Below are positions 1 through 7,700 of a DNA stretch of 64,000 nucleotides, one piece after another. The position numbers and the translations under genes are program-made. The stretch comes from Streptomyces cinnabarinus. GTDB lineage: Bacteria; Actinomycetota; Actinomycetes; Streptomycetales; Streptomycetaceae. The notes under the pieces were generated by a model. The model ran no database searches. It saw only the letters and a program-made list of their open reading frames with translations, and was not told the DNA's origin. The stretch covers positions 5,580,001 through 5,644,000 of the forward strand of contig NZ_CP114413.1 in the NCBI RefSeq assembly GCF_027270315.1. Reading direction: 5' to 3'. Numbering within the stretch: the first letter of the stretch is position 1; each line of letters begins with the position of its first letter.

Positions 1-1
1 G

Positions 2-1516
2 CAGTTCCTGTACGTCCTGTTCGCCAAGCTGCACGACGAGAAAATGGTGCGCGAGAAGAAGGGCGACCCTCGCTTCTACGTCGACACGACGGAGCTGGTG
101 GCCCTCGCGAAGGACGACGCGGGCAGCTCTGCTGTGGCCCAGCGTGTGAAGGATCTCTTCGCCGAGGTCAAGAAGGACCACCCCGACCAGTTCACCGAGT
201 ACGACCGGCTTACCCTCAACGACGCCGCGCTCACCTTCATCACCGGTGAACTGTCCACGTACACCCTGCACGGCACCTCCCTCGACGCGCTCGGCACCGC
301 CTACCAGGAACTCGTCGGCGACAACCTGCGCGGCGACCGCGGGCAGTACTTCACCCCGAATGTCGCCACCCGCTTCATGGTCGAACTCCTGGATCCGCAA
401 CTCGACGAGACCGTTCTCGACCCCTGCTGTGGCACCGGCGGCTTCCTGCGCGAGACCTTGCTCCATGTACTCCATCGCGAGTGGATGCCGGACTTCGGGC
501 GCGGGCTGTCCGCGAAGCGGAAGGCCGAGCTGGAGACCGAGCACCGTCCGGACCTCGCACGGTACGCACGCGATCGGATCTTCGGCCTGGACTTCGACCC
601 GTTCCTGACCCGCGCGGCCTCCTTCGGCGTCATGATGCTGACCGAGGAGAAGGGCAACACCTTCCAGGTGGACTCCCTTCAGTTCCCCCGCATGGGCCAG
701 AAGCAGCCCGGCTACGAAGCGGCGATGAAGCACCGCGAGCGCATCTACCCCGGCCAGGTCGACGTCCTGCTCACCAACCCGCCCTTCGGTACCGACATCC
801 CCGTCTCCGGTCCCACACTGGACCTGTTCCGGGTGGACGAGTCCGGTGGGGAGAAGCCCCAGAGCATCGCCTACGACTGGAGCAGGGACAAGGCGGACGG
901 TTCGCTCAAGCAGGGCAAGCCCGCCGCCTCCCTCCCGCCCGAGCGGCTGTTCGTGCAGAAGTGCGTGGAGTGGCTCAGAGAGGGCGGCCGGATGGGGATC
1001 GTCCTGCCCAACGGCATCCTCTCCAACCCCGGTCCCGACGACGAGGCCGTACGGCAGTACATCCTCGACGAGTGCTGGGTCATGGCGAGCGTTGAGCTGC
1101 CCATCGAGCCGTTCGTGGTGGGCGCCGGGGTCAACATCCTCACCACCATGCTCTTCCTGCGGAAGAAGACCCAACGGGAGAAGACCGAGGAGCAGTTGCA
1201 CGGCCGTGAGGATTACCCGGTCTTCATGTCGGTCGTCGAGAAGGCCGGCATGGACCGGCGCGGGAACAAGCTCTACGTGCGGAATCCTCGTGGCGACTAC
1301 GAGTGGCGTGACGAGTTCGAGGACGACGACATCTATGTCAAGAGCGTTGTCATCCCCCGGCGGATCAAGGTGCGGAACAAGGTCGTCGACAACGACCTGA
1401 TGGACCTGCGGGACCGGCCTGTGGAGTACGAGCGGCCCAACGTCCACGACGAGTACCGGAAGTTCCTCAAGGAGCACGGGCGCGAACTTCCGTGGCGGAA
1501 GGGGGAGACGGCGTGA
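2..1516 (+). CDS. N6-adenine DNA methyltransferase (HsdM / MAD2-like), 5' end missing
   Basis: Type I-like DNA adenine methylase that would mark host DNA, acting with the specificity subunit encoded next. The frame is open from the first bases (QFLYVLFAKLHDEK at the edge), so the true start and N-terminal helical domain lie upstream of the window, and the ATG at 44 is probably internal. SAM-binding motif I DPCCGTGG (419-442) and catalytic motif NPPF (776-787) are both intact, so activity is expected. The stop overlaps the next gene's GTG start (GTGA, 1513-1516), indicating translational coupling. No HsdR translocase is seen in the window. The nearby kinase/ATPase genes make a MADS-type role more likely than classical type I restriction. 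The enzyme class is clear; the system assignment is inferred. Confidence 0.9.
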   Translation, partial: QFLYVLFAKLHDEKMVREKKGDPRFYVDTTELVALAKDDAGSSAVAQRVKDLFAEVKKDHPDQFTEYDRLTLNDAALTFITGELSTYTLHGTSLDALGTAYQELVGDNLRGDRGQYFTPNVATRFMVELLDPQLDETVLDPCCGTGGFLRETLLHVLHREWMPDFGRGLSAKRKAELETEHRPDLARYARDRIFGLDFDPFLTRAASFGVMMLTEEKGNTFQVDSLQFPRMGQKQPGYEAAMKHRERIYPGQVDVLLTNPPFGTDIPVSGPTLDLFRVDESGGEKPQSIAYDWSRDKADGSLKQGKPAASLPPERLFVQKCVEWLREGGRMGIVLPNGILSNPGPDDEAVRQYILDECWVMASVELPIEPFVVGAGVNILTTMLFLRKKTQREKTEEQLHGREDYPVFMSVVEKAGMDRRGNKLYVRNPRGDYEWRDEFEDDDIYVKSVVIPRRIKVRNKVVDNDLMDLRDRPVEYERPNVHDEYRKFLKEHGRELPWRKGETA

Positions 1517-2931
1517 AGGTCGCCGAACCCGGGAATCCGGCGCGGCTGGGGTGGTTTGAGCGGCAGGGGTTGAAGCTTGTTGCGAGGCCCTATCTGTCGG
1601 GAGCGTTTGCCACGACGCGGCTGCTGGAGCGGCTGCCAGTGGAGAAGACGGCGCTGAAAGACCTCACAGCGGGGTACGCGGGGGGCATCTTCGACGGTCC
1701 GATGTCGCGGCGGGTGTACCTCACCGATCCCGCGCACAGCGTTCCGTTCGTGGGCAGCAAGGACATGCTTGTCGCTGACTTCAGCGCCCTGCCCCGGCTG
1801 AGCAGGGCCGAAGCGGAGTCACCCAGCCTGAGCTACATGGAGCTCAAGCCCGGGATGACACTGATCTCGCGGTCAGGGTTCAACGCCGGGCGACGCTCGT
1901 ACGTACGCTCGGACATGGTCGGATTCTGGTCATCGGAACACGTCATGAAGGTCGTACCGAACCAAGACAGGATCCAACCGGGATACCTGTACGCGTTTCT
2001 GGCCAGCCGGTTTGGTGAGGTGCTTGTCAGAGGCGGTATCTACGGGTCGGCGGTGAAGCACATCGCGCCCGAGCACGTCGGTGAGATTCCTGTTCCGCGC
2101 TTTGGGGACGCCGTAGAGACCGAGATTCACGAACTCGTCCAAGGCGCGGCCGAGTTGAGGGCGGAGTTCCAGGCGGGACTCGATGCGGCGACGCGGGATC
2201 TGTTCCGTACGGCCGGGATCGAGGAGCTGCTGGATCTGCGGTGGCACGAGCAGGGGCGGGATCTGGGGTTCGCGGAGCGCGGTGTCTCGGCGACGAGCTT
2301 GCGGGCGCTCAACTTTCAGCCGAGGGCTCGGGGGATTCTGGAGCGGTTGGGGGAGCGGGAGTGTGTGTCGTTGGGGGAGGTTTGTGCGGGGGGCATGCTC
2401 AGAACCGGGAAGCGGTTCAAGCGTGTTGAAGCGGACCCGGCCTATGGCGTTCGGCTCGTCGGGCAGCGTCAGTCCTTCTGGGTCCGGCCGGAAGGGCGTT
2501 GGATCAGCGCGGAGCAGGCACCCGATGACATCCTGCAAGAGGACGAGACGGTCTTGATCGCCGCTCACGGCACGTTGGGTGACAACGAGGTGTACGGCCG
2601 ATCGATCCTGGTCACGGGTTCGTGGCTGGACAACGCGTTCAGTCAGGACTTTGTGCGGGTCGTCAGCGGGGACTCGGGTGTTTCCGGCGCCTACCTGTTC
2701 GCATTTTTCCGTTCGGAGGCTGTATTCCGCGTTCTGCGGTCCATGAGCGTAGGAGGGAAGCAGCAGGAGTACCACACCAAGCTGCTAAGGGGACTGCCCA
2801 TTCCCGTCCTCACCCAGCCCGACCGCGACCGTATCGCCGACACCGTCCGTGCCGCCTACAGGAAGCGCGACGAGGCTGACCGCAGGGAGGACTTGGCGCT
2901 CGTGAAGCTGGAAGCGGCCGTGACGGGCTGA
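1513..2931 (+). CDS. Restriction-modification specificity subunit S (HsdS / MAD5-like)
   Basis: A 472-residue DNA specificity subunit that would give the methyltransferase, and probably the downstream effectors, their target sequence. It has the two-half layout of the family: a first target-recognition domain at about residues 30-210, a helical spacer (LVQGAAELRAEFQAGLDAATRDLF), and a second domain at about 250-440, ending in another helical segment. I chose the GTG at 1513 because it overlaps the methylase stop (GTGA) and has a strong GGGGGAG ribosome site just upstream; an in-frame GTG at 1492 is possible. Base composition looks less GC-rich than the flanking genes, which is common for rapidly exchanged S subunits. 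Transcription ends against the convergent DUF397 gene. Confidence 0.88.
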   Translation: MKVAEPGNPARLGWFERQGLKLVARPYLSGAFATTRLLERLPVEKTALKDLTAGYAGGIFDGPMSRRVYLTDPAHSVPFVGSKDMLVADFSALPRLSRAEAESPSLSYMELKPGMTLISRSGFNAGRRSYVRSDMVGFWSSEHVMKVVPNQDRIQPGYLYAFLASRFGEVLVRGGIYGSAVKHIAPEHVGEIPVPRFGDAVETEIHELVQGAAELRAEFQAGLDAATRDLFRTAGIEELLDLRWHEQGRDLGFAERGVSATSLRALNFQPRARGILERLGERECVSLGEVCAGGMLRTGKRFKRVEADPAYGVRLVGQRQSFWVRPEGRWISAEQAPDDILQEDETVLIAAHGTLGDNEVYGRSILVTGSWLDNAFSQDFVRVVSGDSGVSGAYLFAFFRSEAVFRVLRSMSVGGKQQEYHTKLLRGLPIPVLTQPDRDRIADTVRAAYRKRDEADRREDLALVKLEAAVTG

Positions 2932-2948
2932 GCTGGGCTGTCTGTTCC

Positions 2949-2981
2949 GGAACGGTCATGGAACAACTCCAGGACCGTTCC
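2949..2981. terminator. Hairpin between the specificity gene and the convergent DUF397 gene
   Basis: Inverted repeat GGAACGGTC (2949-2957) and GACCGTTCC (2973-2981), a 9-bp perfect stem with a 15-nt loop between two convergent stop codons. There is no U-run, as usual in high-GC actinobacteria. It could serve both directions. Confidence 0.5.
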
Positions 2982-2997
2982 GCGTCAGGCAACGGTC

Positions 2998-3207
2998 CTA
3001 CAGGGAGCGGTCCTTGATGCCGTCGATGAACAGCTGCCAGGCAACTCCGTCCAGCATCAGGACAGGGCCGGTTGTGTTCTTGCTGTCGCGGACGGGGACG
3101 GAGCCGGGGAAATCGTCAGAGACTTCGACACAAGCGCCGCCCTGCTGGCCGTCGCTGTACGAGGACTTGCGCCAGCGGGCGGTGCTCAGGTCCCGGGTGA
3201 CTCGCAT
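2998..3207 (-). CDS. DUF397 domain small protein
   Basis: A 69-residue protein of the DUF397 family, with the typical start MRVTRDLSTARWRKSSYSDG, a GGACVEV strand and the VRDSK...GPVL core. These small proteins are encoded beside an XRE-type regulator throughout Streptomyces (WhiJ/BldB-like loci) and are thought to modulate that partner. The start at 3207 lies inside the end of the upstream regulator gene (22-base overlap), so the two are translationally coupled. The pair sits between the methylation and restriction halves of the defence locus, so it may regulate the locus or may simply be a passenger. Family assignment is firm; the partner role is inferred. Confidence 0.85.
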   Translation of the reverse strand: MRVTRDLSTARWRKSSYSDGQQGGACVEVSDDFPGSVPVRDSKNTTGPVLMLDGVAWQLFIDGIKDRSL

Positions 3208-4034
3208 GACTCGTGTGTCTCCAACATCGTCTCGATCAGCGCTGCTGACTCCCGCGGCGAGAGGGCGCACGCTTTCTTCAGATCGTACTCTCGCACGTGC
3301 CGCGTGACGGCCTCCCGGTCGTCGATGACTTCCCCGTACCCGGCGCCCTCTTGGTACAAGGTGATCGAGTTGTCTGGGAGAGTCAGCAGGATGAGGGTGC
3401 CGCTCATCAGGGCGCATGCCTCCGCCTCGAACGGGCTCACCTGGATGGTCGTGTGACGTGTGTTGACCAGTGGCAGCAGCGCCGCGAGTTGCCCGCTCAT
3501 TACTGTTGGTCCGCCTACGGCTTGTCGTAGCGCCGCTTCCCCGATGATCCACCAGCAGTCCGCCGGGCAATCCCGGCGCAGGATCTCCTGGCGGCCCAAG
3601 CGGTCTGCCACGAGGCCGTCGATTTCCCGAGGGCTCATCCCGGGCTCCCCCGCGGTGAACAGGGCTCGCATGTACGCCTCTGTCTGGAGCAGCCCGGGAA
3701 TGAGACTCGCGCCGAACTCCTGAATCCGCGCCGCCCGCGCCTCCAACTCCAAACAATGATCGAACCGTCTCGGCGTATGCTCCCGCTTCACCACCCCCCA
3801 CAACCCCTGGAACAACTCCCCCGTCCCAAACGCCACATCCAGCTTCTCCGAGATCGGCGGCAACGGAAGCCGCTCCCCCGTCTCCACTCCGTGCAGGTGC
3901 GTCTTGCTGTAGTTGACGATGTCCGACAGCCGGTCCAACGACAGCCCGGCGAGCTGGCGTTGGCGGCGCAGTTCCACGCCGTACAGGTCGCGTGCGGAGT
4001 GCGCGGGGTCGAGTTCGCGGGCGGGCTGGGTCAT
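3186..4034 (-). CDS. XRE-family helix-turn-helix regulator, Scr1 type
   Basis: A 282-residue DNA-binding protein. An XRE helix-turn-helix occupies about residues 15-70 (LRRQRQLAGLSLDRLSDIVN then YSKTHLHGVETGERLP). It is followed by the Scr1 C-terminal domain seen in Streptomyces regulators paired with DUF397 proteins (IPGLLQTEAYMRALF, RLGRQEIL, WWIIGEAALR). The ATG at 4034 is chosen because a GGGAG ribosome site precedes it and homologues are about 280 residues; the longer open frame upstream has no support. It overlaps the downstream DUF397 gene. Regulators of this kind act in development, antibiotic control and toxin-antitoxin-like pairs. Here its position inside a defence island makes control of that island plausible, but this is not shown by the sequence. 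Confidence 0.85.
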   Translation of the reverse strand: MTQPARELDPAHSARDLYGVELRRQRQLAGLSLDRLSDIVNYSKTHLHGVETGERLPLPPISEKLDVAFGTGELFQGLWGVVKREHTPRRFDHCLELEARAARIQEFGASLIPGLLQTEAYMRALFTAGEPGMSPREIDGLVADRLGRQEILRRDCPADCWWIIGEAALRQAVGGPTVMSGQLAALLPLVNTRHTTIQVSPFEAEACALMSGTLILLTLPDNSITLYQEGAGYGEVIDDREAVTRHVREYDLKKACALSPRESAALIETMLETHESCESPGT

Positions 4035-4136
4035 CGTGGGGGCTCCCTTGCCGTGCAGGCGGGCGTGAAGTGCCGTGCTGTTCCTCATCGCTGATGGGAC
4101 GTCACCCGGACAACGGTAGTCGCGGGTGGTGACAGT

Positions 4137-4251
4137 GTGTGCGCGAACAGTGAAAGGCGGGAGGTGGGGGCCATTCCGTAACCGGGTTTGGAACACCGTC
4201 ACCCTGTCCTCCGGCGGCAGCCGCCCGTTTCGCTGGGTGTGCGAACAGCGA
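4137..4251. repeat. Pair of GCGAACAG-containing direct repeats upstream of the XRE regulator
   Basis: GTGTGCGCGAACAGTGA at 4137-4153 and GTGTGCGAACAGCGA at 4237-4251 are near-identical direct repeats whose starts are exactly 100 bp apart. They lie in the 231-bp divergent region between the XRE gene and the small ORF. They are candidate operators for the XRE protein. The rest of this intergenic stretch shows no gene. Confidence 0.35.
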
Positions 4252-4265
4252 GGACGGAGGCGCCC

Positions 4266-4538
4266 GTGACATCCCGAGGACCTACGACAACCGGCGTCGA
4301 GCTTGAGGAGATCCGGCTCCCCGTCGGCCGACTCGCCTAGGACACGCGGCTGGAGCAGTGCGGAATCGTCATGGATCACCTCGCCGGGTTTGTATGGCTG
4401 CGCCCGGAGGGCGGGGGTTTGGAGTGGACCGCGCGTCCCTGCGACGTACGGCCGCTGTATGTCCGTGAGCAGGCGGCCGCCCTGATGTGGGCGCGGGTGG
4501 CCGACGCGAACGCCCGCAGCAGGGGCGAGATTCTGTGA
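4266..4538 (+). pseudogene. Small unidentified ORF interrupted by an in-frame TAG
   Basis: A 90-codon frame starting at GTG 4266 (VTSRGPTTTGVELEEIRLP) and ending at TGA 4536-4538 is broken once, by TAG at 4338-4340. The second part can start at ATG 4371 and would give a 55-residue protein (MDHLAGFVWLRPEGGGLEWT to ANARSRGEIL). Both parts look coding (strong third-position GC, a coherent composition), and a single base change of TAG to GAG would restore one continuous protein. It lies divergent from the XRE regulator and upstream of the defence operon. I do not recognise a family. It may be a recent nonsense mutant, or the real gene may be only the 55-residue part. Confidence 0.45.
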
Positions 4539-4586
4539 GCGGGGAGTGAGCGTGGAACCACCCCTGCGTGACCGAATCCCGACGCG

Positions 4587-4609
4587 TTGTCAGTGGGTCG
4601 TCCTAAAGT
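4587..4609 (+). promoter_or_regulatory. RecA-NDp / PafBC-type DNA-damage promoter
   Basis: TTGTCAGTG (4587-4595), exactly 8 nt, then TAAAGT (4604-4609) matches the published actinobacterial SOS-independent damage promoter TTGTCRGTG-N8-TANNNT at every specified position. Transcription would start near 4616, about 90 nt before the ATG of the kinase-ATPase gene, on the same strand. In mycobacteria this motif is recognised through the PafBC activator. No palindromic LexA box was seen beside it. Confidence 0.7.
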
Positions 4610-4705
4610 GTCCGGTGACACAGATGGGGCCGCATATGCCGTGGGGATCGTCGGCAGACGCGGGCGGCGCACGCACGGTGGAGTACGGGGAGCGGGGGCA
4701 GGGCG

Positions 4706-7700
4706 ATGGCGCGGATCATCCCGATCGGGGAGCCGGCCAACGAGGCCGAGCGCATGGTGTTGCGCCATCTGCGGGAGCACGCGCCGGACGACTGGATCGT
4801 CGTGGCCAACTTCGAGCTGCCGTACGGGCCGGGGCGGCCGATGTTCGAGGTGGACCTGGCGGTCATCGCCGATCGCGGGGTTTATCTGGCCGACACCAAG
4901 GGCGTTCATGGCCGGGTGCAGGTGCGCGGTGGGCGTTGGTATCCGCAGGGCATGTCCTTTCCCAGTCCGGCGCGCAAGATCCGTAACCACGCGCGGGTCG
5001 CCGGTGACCTGTTGGCGCGCTCCCGGGCGGCGAGCGGTCGGCTCGGCTCGGTGTGGTGCGAGGGGCTCGTGGTCCTGCCGTACCGGGGTGCCACGCTGCA
5101 CGATCCGGACGGGCGCGACGAGGTGACCACATACCAGCTCGCCGATCTCGTGCCGTTCATCGAGCGGCATCGCCCGCCCGGTCACCGCGCGGGGCCCGGT
5201 GACGAGGACATCTCCGCGCTTCGCGAAGACATCGCCCGCGTCTTCCAGGCGGAGACCCGGCCGCCTTCGGGCCAGCGTCGGTTCGGGCACTATGAGGTCG
5301 TCGAGACGCTGTACGAGGCATCCCCTGCCGACCTCGCCGACCAGGACGGCGATCCGGCCCGCAAGGTCTCCGTGTACCGGGTGCGCCTCGCCGACCAGCC
5401 CCGGTCAGGAACGCGCATCCTCCAGGCGCACGCCGTAGATCCGCTGCTGCCCGACGGCGCGCGGTCCACGGCCTACGCGCGGATCGGCAACCCGGTACAG
5501 GCTCTCAGCAAGCTGCCGTCCAGCCCGTACATCGTGCCGTGCGAGACGTCCTTTCCGCTGGACGAGGGCGACGGGTACGCCGTGGTCCTCAAGGATGTGC
5601 TCGCCGAGGCGCTGCGGGTCAGGCTCGACGCCCGGGGGCCGGGCACGCTGGGAGCCGACGCCCGGCGGCGGATCGTCGACGGGGTGCTCGGCGGTCTCGC
5701 GGTCGCGCACGCCCACCGGGTCGTGCACCGCTACCTCAGCCCGGACACCGTGCTCATCGGGCGCAACGGCACCGCCATGCTCACCGGGTTCGACTACGCC
5801 CACCCCGGTCCGCCGCGCCCGCGCGACGAGTCCCGGGGCATCGAGGCGTACGCTCACCAGTCACCCGCCTACCTCGCCCCCGAGTGCCACGAGCGGCCCG
5901 GGGTCTTCTCACCGGAGACCGATCTGTACGCGGCCGGGGTGCTCTTCCACGAGCTGTATACGGGCGAGGAGCCCGCCCTCGGCGCGGGGGGCACCCCGCT
6001 CGACAGCCTTGACGAAGCGGACCGGATCGACCCCGAGCTCAAGGCGGTCATCCGGGAATTGCTGTCCGCCGACCCCGGTGACCGGCCGCCCGCCCGCGAG
6101 GCCATCGCACGGCTCGGCAGCGCCGACAAGCGCCGTGCCCGAGTCCGGGGCCGACGCGGGGGAGGCGAGGAGTCCGGGGACCCGTTCGACTGGGACGACC
6201 CGCACAGCTACACCAGCCTGCCCGAAGGGTTCCGCCTCACCGAGCGGTTCCGGGTGCGCTCCCTGCTGGGACAGGGGCAGTTCGGGGTCGTCTACCGGGT
6301 GTTCAACACCCTCGACGACACCGACGAGGTCCTGAAGATCATCACCAGGGACCGGGAGTCCGTACGTGAGCGCCTGGAGAGCGAGTACCGCATCCTGCGC
6401 CGGATCGCCCCCCATCCCAATGTCGTGCGGCTGATCGACGCGGAGTGGCTGCCCAAGGGCGGATTCCCGTACCTGCGCATGGAGTTCGCCGAGGGGAAGG
6501 ACCTCAAACGCGTCCTCGACCAGGGCCGCCCGCTCGGCCCCGCCGATGTGCGCAAGCTCCTCGACGATTGTCTGGCCGGCCTCGCCCACCTGCACGCGGG
6601 CGGGGTGTTCCACTGCGACATCAAGCCCAGCAATCTGCTGTGGACCGCCGACGGCGCCCGCATCCTCGACCTCAACGCGGCGGTCTCCGCCGACTCCACC
6701 CTTACCCCCACCCTCGGCTCGCCCCGCTACCTCGCCCCCGAAGCGACCCGTATCACCCGGCCAACCCGCGAGGAGCTGACCGACCTCGACCTGTTCGCGC
6801 TCGGTATCTCCGCCTACGAGGCCCTCACCTGCGATTATCCCTGGCAGGGGCGCGGCACCCCGCCGCGCGGCGGACAGCCCCTCGACCCGCGCCACCTGCC
6901 CGGCCTCGCCGACCTCGACCCGGACTTCACGGCAGTCCTGCTGCGGGCCCTCGCTCCCCGTCGCCACGAGCGCTACCACGACGCCGACGAGTTCCGCGCC
7001 GCCCTTGCCGAGGTCCGCGAGGTGCGCCTCGTGCCGCCCGCCCCGGCGCACGAGGAGCCGCGGCGGCCCGCACCGGCCGACGGCGACGGGGACGAGGCAG
7101 GTACCAATCCGTTCGTCGGACACCTCCAGACCCTCTACAGCCAGAGCGCCCGCACCAACGCTGGTACCCGCGGCCTCGACCCGGCCGCCTACCACCTCTA
7201 CGTCGCCACCGCCCTGGACGACCGGCTGCGCCCCGATGTCCTCGCGGGCCGCCACCGTCTCGTCCTCATCACCGGAAACGCCGGGGACGGCAAGACCGCC
7301 TTCCTTCAGTTCCTCGCCGACGAGGCCCGCCGCCGGGGCGCCCGGTTCGGCGAAGCACGCGCCAACGGCGACGACTTCACCCTCGACGGCCGCTCCTTCC
7401 ACACCAACCACGACGGCAGCCAGGACGAGGGTGACACCGACAACGACACCGTCCTCGACACGTTCCTGGCCCCCTACCGCGGCGCCACCGACGAGGGCTG
7501 GCCCGACGACGCCACTCGGCTCGTCGCTGTCAACGAGGGCCGGCTCGTCGACTTCGTCACCCGGCACCAGGAGCGCTACCCGCTGCTCGCGGACACCGTC
7601 CGGGAAGGGCTGACCACCGGCCGTGCCGCCCACGGCGTCGCCGTGGTCAACCTGAACGCCCGCGACGTCCTCGCGGACCCCGACGGCGCCGGGTCGATCA

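Noticed and set aside
1..2931. Classical type I restriction-modification system
   Set aside because: No HsdR motor gene follows the methylase and specificity pair in the window, and the large kinase and HerA-like genes fit another system better. An HsdR to the left of the window cannot be excluded.
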